64,000 nt of DNA. It comes from Rhodococcus sp. ARC_M6 (GTDB lineage: Bacteria; Actinomycetota; Actinomycetes; Mycobacteriales; Mycobacteriaceae). Each line of letters starts with the position of its first letter. Position 1 is the first letter of the stretch. The notes under the pieces were generated by a model. That model saw nothing but the letters and a program-made list of their open reading frames with translations, did no database searches and was not told the origin of the DNA. The DNA lies in the NCBI RefSeq assembly GCF_022810305.1, contig NZ_JALGQH010000011.1, positions 94,556-158,555 of the forward strand. Direction: 5' to 3'. This document shows, piece after piece, positions 27,259 to 35,766 of this stretch. The position numbers and the translations under genes are program-made.

Positions 27259-28236
27259 ATGGCTGGAAACTCGAGCAGGCGCGGCGCAATCCGTAAGGGC
27301 GGCACCAAGAAGGGCCAGGTTGCCGGTTCCGGCGGCAAGCATCGTCGCGGTCTCGAAGGGCGAGGCGCAACACCTCCCGCCGCGGAACGTACCAAGCATC
27401 CCGCGGCAAAGCGTGCAGCTCGCGCTGCGCGTGCGGACGAAAAGCAGAATCAGGGTCGCGGTGGCCGTCCAGGTCCCGGCCGCAAGGTTCTCGACGGTCC
27501 CGAGACAGTGCTCGGCCGCAACCCCGTCGTCGAGTGCCTGCGCGCCGGTGTTCCGGCAACGGCACTGTGGGTGGCTGTCGGAACCGAGAGCGATGAGCGA
27601 CTGAAGGAGTCCGTGCAGCGCGCTGCGGACGCCGGCATCTCCATCCTCGAAGTACCTCGTAGTGATCTGGATCGCCTCAGCGCCAACGGACTTCATCAGG
27701 GCATCGCTCTGCAGGTTCCGCCGTACCGCTACGCGCATCCGGATGACCTCCTCTCGGAGGCACGTAAGCACGCCGAGCCGCCGTTGCTCGTCGCGCTCGA
27801 CAACATTACCGACCCGCGCAACCTGGGTGCCGTCGTGCGTTCGGTCGCAGCCTTCGGTGGACACGGCGTTGTCATTCCCGAGCGTCGTAGCGCGAGCGTC
27901 AGTGCTGTTGCTTGGCGTACCAGCGCCGGCGCTGCTGCTCGTCTGCCGATTGCCCGTGCTACCAACCTCACTCGCACGCTCAAGGACTGGGCGTCCAAGG
28001 GCGTCATGGTTGTCGGCCTCGACGCCGAGGGTGACACCACTCTCGACGATTTCGACGGCAGCGGTCCCGTGGTGATCGTGGTCGGTTCTGAAGGTAAGGG
28101 CCTTTCGCGTCTGGTTCGTGAGAACTGCGACGCGATTCTGTCGATCCCGATGGCGGGACCGGTCGAATCCCTCAATGCTTCGGTTGCAGCCGGAGTTGTG
28201 TTGGCCGAGGTTGCTCGCCGCCGCCGCAATAACTGA
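27259..28236 (+). CDS. rlmB: SpoU/TrmH-family 23S rRNA 2'-O-methyltransferase (RlmB-like)
   Basis: 325 residues from the ATG at 27259 (GGCAGGG upstream), two bases after the cysS stop. A basic, disordered N-terminal extension (~1-75) precedes a SpoU substrate-binding domain and the SPOUT domain with [16 protein letters not shown] and the final [13 protein letters not shown] motif that knots around SAM. RlmB methylates G2251 of 23S rRNA; exact target here is inferred. The last codons and stop lie in the first unit of a three-copy tandem repeat. Confidence 0.9.
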   Translation: MAGNSSRRGAIRKGGTKKGQVAGSGGKHRRGLEGRGATPPAAERTKHPAAKRAARAARADEKQNQGRGGRPGPGRKVLDGPETVLGRNPVVECLRAGVPATALWVAVGTESDERLKESVQRAADAGISILEVPRSDLDRLSANGLHQGIALQVPPYRYAHPDDLLSEARKHAEPPLLVALDNITDPRNLGAVVRSVAAFGGHGVVIPERRSASVSAVAWRTSAGAAARLPIARATNLTRTLKDWASKGVMVVGLDAEGDTTLDDFDGSGPVVIVVGSEGKGLSRLVRENCDAILSIPMAGPVESLNASVAAGVVLAEVARRRRNN

Positions 28237-28270
28237 GCCGCCGCAATAACTGAGCCGCCGCAATAACTGG
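28220..28270 (+). repeat. 17-base tandem repeat x3 spanning the rlmB stop codon
   Basis: GCCGCCGCAATAACTGA is present at 28220-28236 and 28237-28253, and with the last base changed at 28254-28270. The first copy contains the last codons and the TGA stop of rlmB. It is a local expansion without known function. Confidence 0.9.
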
Positions 28271-28305
28271 TCGGCACAGCTTCATCGGATCCATACAGCT
28301 CAACA

Positions 28306-28349
28306 GCCCCCGCTTGTACCGCAAAGACGGTGCGAGTGGGGGCTTTTTT
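28306..28349 (+). terminator. Intrinsic terminator
   Basis: A hairpin with GCCCCCGCTTGTACC (28306-28320) paired to GGTGCGAGTGGGGGC (28329-28343) is followed by six T residues. This is a classical rho-independent terminator for the carD-rlmB side. Confidence 0.88.
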
Positions 28350-28578
28350 GTCCGCCGGAGTGGTTCTTGGGTGTCCTCATGGGGGAAGTTGGACAAAAAA
28401 TTCTATACCGGGCATTTGGGCTTCTTCATTGCTTACAGTTAACCGCTCGGCAAGCGTTCTCGCAGTGCCAGGTAAGTATCCACGTCGATGATGCTGAAGC
28501 CGAGACGCCGAAATGTAACGCGGTCAGTTTCTCGGTGAGTTCTGTATGCAACAAACCACCTATGGATGGAGATGTTTC
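28350..28578 (+). other. Non-coding stretch before secreted-protein gene
   Basis: Together with the repeat and terminator just before it this makes about 340 bases without a gene. It should contain the promoter and leader of the secreted protein at 28579, and GGAG lies before that ATG. I see no further open frame with coding character and no clear -10/-35 pair. Confidence 0.4.
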
Positions 28579-29271
28579 ATGGCTAACTTTTTATCGACCA
28601 ACTCTCGAACGCGTCGAGTTGGCGTAGGAGTAGGCGTACTCGCCCTTGCTCTCGGTGCCAGCGTATTGGGTGCCGGCGCAGCATCTGCTGGGACGGAAAG
28701 TGCAGGTAATTACACGTTTACCCGCACCGTGGACAATGCAAATCCGGACGTGGGCGATGTCATCACCTATACGACGCTGGCTCAGAACAGTGGTTCCATC
28801 GGGTCGATCGCCGCGTTCACTGAATCTCACGACGCGTGCCTGACGTTCGTTCCCGGTTCCGCCAAGGTAACCAAACTCCACATTCTCGGGGGAACGACCA
28901 CAACCGTGGAAACTCCGACGTTGACTCCTACTACGCTGACGGTTTCCGGTCGGGGTTGGCTTAACAACTACGACAACGACGTCACGATGACGACGAGTTA
29001 CACGGTCAGCGAGTCGTGCGCACCGGGGGCCGTCCTCAACAGTGGCTTGAGCATTCGCGCCTTGGGCTTCGGTTGGTGGGGAGGCCCGGGCAACAGAACC
29101 TTCGCCAACATCGGACCTTCCGTCACGGTGCTGGATTCGGAGCCAACAGATTCGACTGATCCCGAGGGCGGCGGAACCGGATCGTTGGGTAGCGCAACGG
29201 GATCGCTCGGTTCGATGGACGGCGGAACAGGATCGCTCGGTTCGGTGAGCGGAATCTTCGGCTCGAACTAG
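28579..29271 (+). CDS. Secreted protein with DUF11-like domain and Gly-Ser-Leu repeats
   Basis: 230 residues from the ATG at 28579 (TGGAGATG upstream; an in-frame ATG at 28546 is less likely). A basic N-terminus and hydrophobic segment end at A-S-A-G near residue 38, a Sec signal peptide without lipobox. The mature part (~40-180) is a beta-rich domain with N-P-D-V-G-D-V-I-T-Y-T, reminiscent of DUF11-type conserved repeat domains found in surface proteins. The tail has repeated G-S-L-G-S units. Two cysteines (H-D-A-C and S-E-S-C) may form a disulfide. Probably secreted or cell-wall associated; function unknown. Confidence 0.75.
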   Translation: MANFLSTNSRTRRVGVGVGVLALALGASVLGAGAASAGTESAGNYTFTRTVDNANPDVGDVITYTTLAQNSGSIGSIAAFTESHDACLTFVPGSAKVTKLHILGGTTTTVETPTLTPTTLTVSGRGWLNNYDNDVTMTTSYTVSESCAPGAVLNSGLSIRALGFGWWGGPGNRTFANIGPSVTVLDSEPTDSTDPEGGGTGSLGSATGSLGSMDGGTGSLGSVSGIFGSN

Positions 29272-29291
29272 CAGCCTGACATAGACGTAGA

Positions 29292-29329
29292 ACGGTGGCC
29301 CGAGACTCTTGCGAGTCTCGGGCCACCGT
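29292..29329. terminator. Bidirectional hairpin
   Basis: Arms 29292-29308 and 29313-29329 are 17 bases and perfectly complementary around TTGC. It lies between the convergent stops of the secreted protein (29271) and the LpqN-like lipoprotein (29346). Confidence 0.75.
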
Positions 29330-29345
29330 CGTAAAGCGTTTGTTC

Positions 29346-30041
29346 TCAGCCGAATTCGATGGAAGTGTTGATTTCCTCGACCTGGTTGGACATCGCCATG
29401 TTCTGGGTATCGGTGAACTGGTTGGCGAAGCTCACGAGGTACACGGGGGACGATTCATCTGCCTGGTAGGCGATGACGGTCATGACCGCGTAGATGGGAA
29501 CGTCGAGTTCCGGCGGGGTCCAGGTTCCGGCAACGCGGATTGCTTTCTGGCCTTCGATGTCGAGGTCGATTTTCTTCACCTCGGACCAGCCGTTGAGTGT
29601 GGCGAGGGAGTCACGGGCACCGGCGAGAACTTCATCGGCGGTGGCTGTGCCCTGAGCTTCCACGGTCAGTGTGGTGTTGGGCGTGAATCCACTGGCCTCG
29701 GGCTGGTTGCTGGACAGAATGTCCGTCACGGCCCCCGAAACGCCTTCTTGGGAGTGAGTCCACTGCGCCGGAAGGCTGACGCTGATCACGGGGGCGTCGG
29801 GATCGGTGCCGGTGACCAGGGTGGTGCGTTCGCCGGTGAAGGCGCTGCCGTCGGCCAAGGTTCCGGGTGTCGTAGTGGTGGATTCTGCGTCCGTGGTGGT
29901 TTCTGCGGCGACGGTGGTTTCACTGGTGCTGCTTTCGGCTGTGGCGTCGCCGCTGTCCGAGCTGCTGCAACCCGAGAGTACGAGTGCTGTGGTGATCAGC
30001 GCGGCTGCGCTGAGAGCGATCTTGCTGCTCTTGATCCTCAT
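29346..30041 (-). CDS. LpqN/LpqT-family lipoprotein
   Basis: 231 residues with AAGGAA ten bases before the ATG. The signal peptide ends with L-S-G-C (Cys25 acylated). A Ser/Thr-rich linker (~26-70) follows, then a globular domain (~75-230) with P-A-Q-W and repeated T-L-N-G-W-S, as in the LpqN/LpqT family restricted to mycolic-acid bacteria. In M. tuberculosis LpqN has been linked to envelope and host interactions; the role here is unknown. It stands alone downstream of the pxpC gene on the same strand. Confidence 0.8.
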   Translation of the reverse strand: MRIKSSKIALSAAALITTALVLSGCSSSDSGDATAESSTSETTVAAETTTDAESTTTTPGTLADGSAFTGERTTLVTGTDPDAPVISVSLPAQWTHSQEGVSGAVTDILSSNQPEASGFTPNTTLTVEAQGTATADEVLAGARDSLATLNGWSEVKKIDLDIEGQKAIRVAGTWTPPELDVPIYAVMTVIAYQADESSPVYLVSFANQFTDTQNMAMSNQVEEINTSIEFG

Positions 30042-30114
30042 GGTGGTGTGTTCCTTCGACTTCTGGCGAAGGCCGTGCGCCGACGTCAGCAGTGGCTGAC
30101 ATTATCAGCGACAT

Positions 30115-30984
30115 TCAGATGTGGCGTGATGTCCGGAAAGTTACGTTACTTCCCGGTCGCATTTGCGCTAAGGCTGCTATCCCCGGGGCCGTAACGACGC
30201 CGATGACCGGGTATCCGCCGGTCACGGGGTGGTCGGCGAGGAAAACGACCGGTTGCCCGTTCGGTGGGACTTGAATCGATCCGGCTACGACGCCTTCGCT
30301 GGGCAGTTCCTGGGTGCGTGAACGATGCAGTGGTCCGGGGCCTCGTAACCTCACGCCGACGCGATCGGTGTATTCGGTGACCGTCCATGCATGGTGGAGG
30401 AGCGCGTGCACGGACGCCGGGGTGAACCACGTGTCTCGGGGTCCGAGAATGATATCGAGGGGAACTGGGCTGCCAGGGGGTGCCGGCGGCGGGATGAGAT
30501 CTTCACTCGGCCATTCGGCGCCTTCAGCACCCACAAGTAGTTGATCGCCGACGCGCAAGGGCTCGGGGCCGAGCCCGGCCAATGTGTCGGTGGATCGACT
30601 TCCGAGAGTTTCCGGGACGTCGATACCGCCTCGGACAGCGAGGTAGGTGCGAAGTCCGGTGGCGGCGTAGCCGATTTGGAGAAGGTCTCCGCTGTGGAGA
30701 TGGAGGCTGGAGTAGTCGGCGGCGGGCCGGCCGTTGACGGTCAAAGGCGTCCGCGCCCCGGTGACAGCGACAGTCATTTCTCCGACAGTGCGCATCACGA
30801 ATCCGCCGACCGTGATTTCGAGTGTGGCGGCGTGAGCAGTGTTTCCCACAAGCCTGTTTGCGGCATCGTGGGAGATCAGATCAGCGGCTCCGGACTGGCC
30901 GACACCGACGGCGCTGCATCCCACACGACCGTGGTCTTGGACCGTGGTCAGGGGGCCGGTGCGCACTACCTCGAGCCAGGGCAT
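30115..30984 (-). CDS. pxpC: 5-oxoprolinase subunit C (biotin-dependent carboxyltransferase family)
   Basis: 289 residues from the ATG at 30984, matching the family start L-E-V-V-R-T-G-P-L-T-T-V-Q-D. The motif G-R-x-G at 23 and the late G-G-Y-P-V-I-G-V-V are characteristic of PxpC/KipA (allophanate hydrolase subunit 2). With PxpA and PxpB it forms the ATP-dependent enzyme that opens 5-oxoproline to glutamate. pxpA lies 45 bases upstream on the same strand. No pxpB is found between or beside them, so it must be elsewhere or missing. Confidence 0.85.
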   Translation of the reverse strand: MPWLEVVRTGPLTTVQDHGRVGCSAVGVGQSGAADLISHDAANRLVGNTAHAATLEITVGGFVMRTVGEMTVAVTGARTPLTVNGRPAADYSSLHLHSGDLLQIGYAATGLRTYLAVRGGIDVPETLGSRSTDTLAGLGPEPLRVGDQLLVGAEGAEWPSEDLIPPPAPPGSPVPLDIILGPRDTWFTPASVHALLHHAWTVTEYTDRVGVRLRGPGPLHRSRTQELPSEGVVAGSIQVPPNGQPVVFLADHPVTGGYPVIGVVTAPGIAALAQMRPGSNVTFRTSRHI

Positions 30985-31029
30985 AGGTCCATTGTCCCGC
31001 AGTGAGGGCGCGAGCACATAGCGATCACG

Positions 31030-31791
31030 TCAGGTGAACGGAGTGATCGAAACGTCGGACGCAGTGAGTAGCTTCCGAATTTCGGTAGCCATGTCGACAG
31101 CGGCGGGGCTGTCTCCGTGTACGCAGACAGAGTCGGCATTGACGGTCAGAACGGTGCCGTCGATCGCGTCGACGGTGCCTTCGACAACGATCCGGCGGAC
31201 CCGTTCGGCAATGGCGACCGGGTCGTGAAGGACTGCGCCGGGCTGGTTTCGGGGAACCAGTGTTCCCTCGGGCGTATAGGCACGGTCGGCAAATGCCTCG
31301 GTGACAACACGCAGGCCGGCAGCTTCGGCCTCGGCCAGAAACACGGAACCCGGTAGGCCGAGAACCGGGAGGGACGCGTCGTAGCTGCGAACGGCGCCGA
31401 CAACTGCCCGTGCTTGCTCCCGGTGGTGAACTATCGCGTTGTAGAGCGCGCCATGGGGTTTGACGTAGGTGACGCGGGAGCCGGCGACGCGGGCCAGCCC
31501 GTCGAGTGCTCCGATCTGATAAATGACGTCGGCGGCCAAGTCGGCCGGGGAGACGTCGATGAAGCGTCGACCGAATCCGGCGAGATCGCGGTAACCGACC
31601 TGCGCGCCGATCCGTACGTCGCCCGCTACTGCGGAGCGGCACGTCGCCAACAGTGTTGTCGGGTCGCCGGCATGAAAGCCGCACGCGATATTCGCGCTGG
31701 TGACCACTTTCAGCATCGCGTCGTCGTCGCCCAAAGTCCAGGCGCCGAAACCTTCACCGAGGTCGCTGTTCAGGTCAACACGAAACGTCAT
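31030..31791 (-). CDS. pxpA: 5-oxoprolinase subunit A (LamB/YcsF family)
   Basis: 253 residues, the usual PxpA size. It begins [12 protein letters not shown] and continues [12 protein letters not shown], both invariant LamB/YcsF signatures, with V-K-P-H-G-A-L-Y-N in the middle. PxpA is the hydrolytic subunit for 5-oxoproline, a damage product of glutamine and glutamate. It forms a two-gene unit with pxpC, while the zinc-type ABC permease gene ends 17 bases upstream. Confidence 0.9.
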   Translation of the reverse strand: MTFRVDLNSDLGEGFGAWTLGDDDAMLKVVTSANIACGFHAGDPTTLLATCRSAVAGDVRIGAQVGYRDLAGFGRRFIDVSPADLAADVIYQIGALDGLARVAGSRVTYVKPHGALYNAIVHHREQARAVVGAVRSYDASLPVLGLPGSVFLAEAEAAGLRVVTEAFADRAYTPEGTLVPRNQPGAVLHDPVAIAERVRRIVVEGTVDAIDGTVLTVNADSVCVHGDSPAAVDMATEIRKLLTASDVSITPFT

Positions 31792-31807
31792 AGCTCGAGT
31801 CTAGGAG

Positions 31808-32689
31808 TCAGGCGTGCGCGGGAATCCGTCCGGCATTCTTTCGACGCGCAGCCCCGGTCAGACGGCACACCAGGTAGATCACGAACGACACCGATGTGAC
31901 GAAGCTGGACACGGGAACTCCGGGTGCCAGCGACAGCAGGATGCCGCCGACGGCTGCCAGTTCGGCGAAGAGAACCGAGAGGATCGTGGCCTTGAGGGGA
32001 CTCGCAGTGACGTAGGCAGCGGCCGCAGCGGGGGTAATGAGCAAGGACATCACCAACAGTGCGCCGACGATCTGCACACCCAGAGCCGCTGTGATGCCGA
32101 CCAGAACGGCGAAGGCGATGGACAGTGCACGCACCGGAACGCCGCGCGCTGCAGCAACTTCGGGATCGGTACTTGCGAACAGCAAAGGGCGGTAGATGAA
32201 TCCGAGTGTGCCGATCACGATGACGGCGCAGAGAAGGAGGAGTTCGAGACCGCTGTTACCCGGTGCGACGATCTGACCGACCAGCAACGAGAAACTGGTT
32301 CCGGTACGCCCGTCGTACGCCCAGAGGAACAGCACCGACAGTCCGAGTCCGAAGGCCATGATCACGCCGATTACCGAATCGCGATCTCGCGCTTTGGCTC
32401 CCAGCAATCCGAACAGTACGGCGGCGACCACCGAACCCACGATGGCTCCGGCTCCGACGCTCACCCCGACAAGCAGGGCGGCAGACGCGCCGGTCAGTGA
32501 CAGCTCGCTGGTGCCGTGGACGGAGAACGACATCTGCCGGCTCACGATCAGGGGGCCGATGATGCCGGCCAGCAACCCGAGGATCGCACCGGCGATCAAA
32601 GCCTGCTGAACGAAGTCGTACTGCAGAAGGTCGATGGTCGCGGACACGTCGAACATTCGCGACATCGCGTCGGTGAACTTGTTACTCAC
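31808..32689 (-). CDS. Metal ABC transporter permease (ZnuB/ABC-3 family)
   Basis: 293 residues from a GTG that overlaps the last base of the ATPase stop (TAGTG). About eight helices are seen, including the ABC-3 signature region G-A-L-L-V-M-S-L-L-I-T-P-A-A-A-A. It forms the membrane channel of a zinc or manganese importer with the ATPase and binding protein encoded upstream. Zinc is favoured because of the His-rich segments of both partners. Confidence 0.88.
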   Translation of the reverse strand: MSNKFTDAMSRMFDVSATIDLLQYDFVQQALIAGAILGLLAGIIGPLIVSRQMSFSVHGTSELSLTGASAALLVGVSVGAGAIVGSVVAAVLFGLLGAKARDRDSVIGVIMAFGLGLSVLFLWAYDGRTGTSFSLLVGQIVAPGNSGLELLLLCAVIVIGTLGFIYRPLLFASTDPEVAAARGVPVRALSIAFAVLVGITAALGVQIVGALLVMSLLITPAAAAAYVTASPLKATILSVLFAELAAVGGILLSLAPGVPVSSFVTSVSFVIYLVCRLTGAARRKNAGRIPAHA

Positions 32690-33546
32690 TAGTGGTGATC
32701 CTCATCGCTGTGGTGAACGCCTTCGCCGGGTCGGAGTCCGCCTGCGCTGCCGAGAGCGTCGATGGCGTCGCCGGTTCCGACGACAACCAGGCGGCCGCGA
32801 ACCTGCAAGACCTCGACGTCGGTGTTGTACAGATCGGACAGGACCTCCGACGTCATCACCTCTGCCGGCGTGCCGATGCGGAACTTGCCGTCCACCAGAT
32901 ACAGCACCCGATCTACCAACGGGAGGATCGGATTGATCTCGTGGGTCACGAACAGCACTGCGGTGTTGTGGGTGCGTCGACGCTTGTCGATCAAACTGGA
33001 AACGAGATGCTGATTCGCGAGGTCGAGGCTCAGGAGCGGTTCGTCGCACAGCAGGATCTTCGGATCGCCGACCAGTGCCTGCGCGATGCGCAGTCGTTGT
33101 TGCTCGCCACCGGACATGGAACCGATGGGGGCGTCGGCATAGGACTGCGCGCTGACCTGCGCGATGGCGTCGTCGACAATCTTGCGTCGACGCGCCCGCC
33201 GCAGCAGACCGGTGCCCCACTGATGTCCGTCGACACCGAGACCGACAAGATCGCGCCCACGGAGGGGGAGTCCGTCGTCGATGGATTTTTGCTGGGGGAT
33301 GTATCCGACGTGAGAGTTCCCGGCGCGGGCGGGGGTACCGACGATTTCGGCTGTGCCGCCGCTGAGTTGGAGCTGTCCCAACAGGATTTTCAGGAGCGAG
33401 GTCTTGCCGGAACCGTTGGGGCCGAGCACGGCGATGAATTCGCCTGGCTGAACGTCGAGATCGAGGCCGTCCCAGAGGGTGCGGGCGCCGAAGGACAGTC
33501 GGGCGCCCTTCAGGGACACTGCAGGTAAAGCGGAAGTTTCTGTCAC
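32689..33546 (-). CDS. Metal ABC transporter ATP-binding protein (ZnuC-like)
   Basis: 285 residues from a GTG. Walker A is G-P-N-G-S-G-K-T-S, the ABC signature is M-S-G-G-E-Q-Q-R, and Walker B is I-L-L-C-D-E-P followed by L-L-S-L-D. The C-terminus ends in a small His/Asp cluster (V-H-H-S-D-E-D-H-H) that may sense or bind metal. It overlaps the permease gene by one base and follows the binding-protein gene after 40 bases. Confidence 0.9.
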   Translation of the reverse strand: MTETSALPAVSLKGARLSFGARTLWDGLDLDVQPGEFIAVLGPNGSGKTSLLKILLGQLQLSGGTAEIVGTPARAGNSHVGYIPQQKSIDDGLPLRGRDLVGLGVDGHQWGTGLLRRARRRKIVDDAIAQVSAQSYADAPIGSMSGGEQQRLRIAQALVGDPKILLCDEPLLSLDLANQHLVSSLIDKRRRTHNTAVLFVTHEINPILPLVDRVLYLVDGKFRIGTPAEVMTSEVLSDLYNTDVEVLQVRGRLVVVGTGDAIDALGSAGGLRPGEGVHHSDEDHH

Positions 33547-33586
33547 AAGCAGATCAGTTCTTCTCGTAAGTAAGTGAGCAAAAAAA

Positions 33587-34537
33587 TTACTGGGCAGAGA
33601 GAGCGTTTGCGAGTGACTCCGCAGTCTGCGTCTGCCACTGAATGTAGTCCAGACCCTCGGGCAGAGTCTCCGTAACCTCGACGATGGGGATGCCCGCTTT
33701 TTCGGCGGTGGAGCGCATGTCCTGGGTCACTTTGTCCTGCGTCTGGACGTTGTAGACCAGCGCGCGGGCCTTCTTTCCCGTCAGCAGTTCGCGGGTTGCG
33801 GCGATGGCAGCGGGCGACGGGTCGTTGCCGTCTTCGATGGCGCTGGTGAACTCTTCGGGAGTGACATCTTCGAGTTCGGTAGCAACTAGCAGATAGTGCG
33901 CAATGGGTTCGGTCTGCGCGACGCCGGTGCCGGCATGGGCAGCGGCAATGGAATCGGTGATGGTGGTGATCCCGGCGAGCTTCTGGCTGTAGGCCTGCGC
34001 ATTTGCCTCGTACGTCGCCGCGTTCTCGGGGTCGAGCGTGCTCAGTTGATCGGCGACGGAGTGCGCCACAGCGTCGACGGTGGGGATGTCGAACCAGACG
34101 TGTTCGTTGACCGAGCCGTGGGTGTGGCCGTCATGAGATGCGCCGGTCGTTTCGTTGGCGTGGATGCCGCCGTCGAGCAGGTTGTATGCGTTGACCGTCT
34201 TCTGATTTCCCTTGCCGGCGTCGAGAATGTCGGTGATGAACTGGTCGTAGCCACCGCCGTTGTAGACGACCAGGGACGCGTCGGTGATCTTCGCGGCCTG
34301 GGCAGGCGTGGTTTCGAAAGAGTGCGGATCTGCGGACGGCTCGTTGATGATGGAGGTGACGGTCAGTGTGTCGCCGGCGACGGCTTGCGCGACGTTGCCC
34401 CACACGTTTGTGGATGCGACGACGGTGATGCCTTCGTCTTTGGAGGAGCTGGATCCGCAAGCCGTGAGCGCGAATGCTGCGACGACCGAGACAGCGGCAA
34501 TCGCGGTGGTGGTTCGAAATTTCGGCGACAATCGCAC
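33587..34537 (-). CDS. Metal-binding lipoprotein of ABC importer (ZnuA-like)
   Basis: 316 residues from a GTG with AGGAG nine bases upstream. Lipobox L-T-A-C, Cys27. It is a cluster A-I/ZnuA-type binding protein with metal ligands expected from A-D-P-H-S-F-E, the His-rich loop G-A-S-H-D-G-H-T-H-G, and N-E-H-V-W-F-D. It captures Zn2+ (or Mn2+) outside the membrane for the permease. A palindrome-like sequence upstream could be a Zur site. Confidence 0.87.
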   Translation of the reverse strand: MRLSPKFRTTTAIAAVSVVAAFALTACGSSSSKDEGITVVASTNVWGNVAQAVAGDTLTVTSIINEPSADPHSFETTPAQAAKITDASLVVYNGGGYDQFITDILDAGKGNQKTVNAYNLLDGGIHANETTGASHDGHTHGSVNEHVWFDIPTVDAVAHSVADQLSTLDPENAATYEANAQAYSQKLAGITTITDSIAAAHAGTGVAQTEPIAHYLLVATELEDVTPEEFTSAIEDGNDPSPAAIAATRELLTGKKARALVYNVQTQDKVTQDMRSTAEKAGIPIVEVTETLPEGLDYIQWQTQTAESLANALSAQ

Positions 34538-34575
34538 TGGGGTCTTCTCCTGAACAAAGGCGAGGCTAAACGCTA

Positions 34576-34590
34576 TTGGAAACCGTTACC
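34576..34590 (-). promoter_or_regulatory. Candidate Zur-type operator
   Basis: TGGAAACCGTTACCG lies about 40 bases upstream of the metal-binding lipoprotein start. It is an imperfect inverted repeat resembling the TGAAAAC/GTTTTCA pattern of actinobacterial Zur boxes, with several mismatches. The context favours it; the sequence alone is weak. Confidence 0.3.
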
Positions 34591-34677
34591 GTTACACATT
34601 AGCGCATAGTCGCTGGTAGTACATGTTCACTTCGGCCCAAACGCGCCGACCATGACGACTACCGATAGCGTCCGTCT

Positions 34678-35766
34678 ATGCCCCGGTCACGTCAGCCACG
34701 CCGTCAAGCCACTTTGGCGTCGCTCGCCGCCGAGCTCAATGTGTCGAGAACTACAGTCTCGAACGCGTACAACCGACCCGATCAGCTCTCTGCCGAGCTT
34801 CGGGATCGAGTGCTCCAAGCGGCCAAGCGACGCGGATATGCCGGACCCGATCCGGTGGCCCGCTCCCTCCGTACCCGAAAAGCCGGCGCCGTCGGGCTTC
34901 TGCTCACCGAAGCGCTCAGCTACAGCTTCCGTGACCCGGCAGCCATGAGCTTCCTGGCCGGTCTCTCCGAATCCTGTGAAGAGGCAGGGCAGGGGCTCCT
35001 CTTGATTCCCGCCGGCCCCGGACGTCACGAAGCGGATGCCGCAGCGGTCGTGCAACAAGCCGGCGTCGACGGGTTTGTCGTCTACTCGGTCGCCGCCGAC
35101 GACCCCTATCTTGCGGCTGTGCTCGAACGTCATATCCCGATCGTGGTCTGCGATCAGCCGCGTGAGATCCCCGGCGCATCGCTTGTCGGCATCGATGACC
35201 GTGCTGCCATGCGCAAGGTTTCCGACTACCTGATCAGCCTCGGGCACGCTGAAATCGGTGTGCTCTGCATGCGACTGGGCCGAGACAGGATGGATGGTGT
35301 TGTCAGCCAGGAACGGCTGCAGTCACCCCGGTTCCACGTTCAGCGTGAACGGATCGAAGGCGTCCGCGATTCGATGGTCGCGGCAAACCTGGATCCGCTT
35401 TCGCTCACGGTGATCGAACGGTACGTCCACACGAAGCAGTCCGGGCACTCCGCAGCAGCAGAGGCGCTCGCGACGAATCCGAAGATCACGGCACTGATCT
35501 GCACTACCGACGTACTTGCCCTCGGCGCTCTGGACTGGGCGCGCTGGCAGGGAATCGATGTACCGGGACAGTTGTCGATCACCGGGTTCGACGGAGTCGG
35601 CGAAGCATTGCGCGAATCGCTGACTACGGTGCGGCAGCCCCAAGAGGAGAAGGGCCGCCGCGCCGGTGCGCTCCTGATGTCGCCGTCCAACTCCGGAGTG
35701 CCGGTCGTGGAGATGCTCGAGACCGAACTCCTGGTCGGGCGAACGGCAGGTCAGGCCAAGAGCTGA
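34678..35766 (+). CDS. LacI-family transcriptional regulator
   Basis: 362 residues. An N-terminal LacI helix-turn-helix and hinge (T-L-A-S-L-A-A-E-L-N-V-S-R-T-T-V-S-N-A-Y-N, then A-A-K-R-R-G-Y) is followed by a periplasmic-binding-protein-like sensor domain (to ~355). Such regulators usually bind sugars. Its 3' end overlaps the convergent trehalose-phosphatase/GH15 gene by 16 bases, so a sugar link is plausible but unproven. No strong ribosome site is seen before the ATG at 34678. Confidence 0.88.
   Translation: MPRSRQPRRQATLASLAAELNVSRTTVSNAYNRPDQLSAELRDRVLQAAKRRGYAGPDPVARSLRTRKAGAVGLLLTEALSYSFRDPAAMSFLAGLSESCEEAGQGLLLIPAGPGRHEADAAAVVQQAGVDGFVVYSVAADDPYLAAVLERHIPIVVCDQPREIPGASLVGIDDRAAMRKVSDYLISLGHAEIGVLCMRLGRDRMDGVVSQERLQSPRFHVQRERIEGVRDSMVAANLDPLSLTVIERYVHTKQSGHSAAAEALATNPKITALICTTDVLALGALDWARWQGIDVPGQLSITGFDGVGEALRESLTTVRQPQEEKGRRAGALLMSPSNSGVPVVEMLETELLVGRTAGQAKS

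Noticed and set aside
26147..27565. A 472-codon open frame on the minus strand
   Set aside because: It is the antisense of cysS and rlmB, whose products show complete class I synthetase and SPOUT motifs; its translation is Arg/Leu-rich with no recognisable domain.
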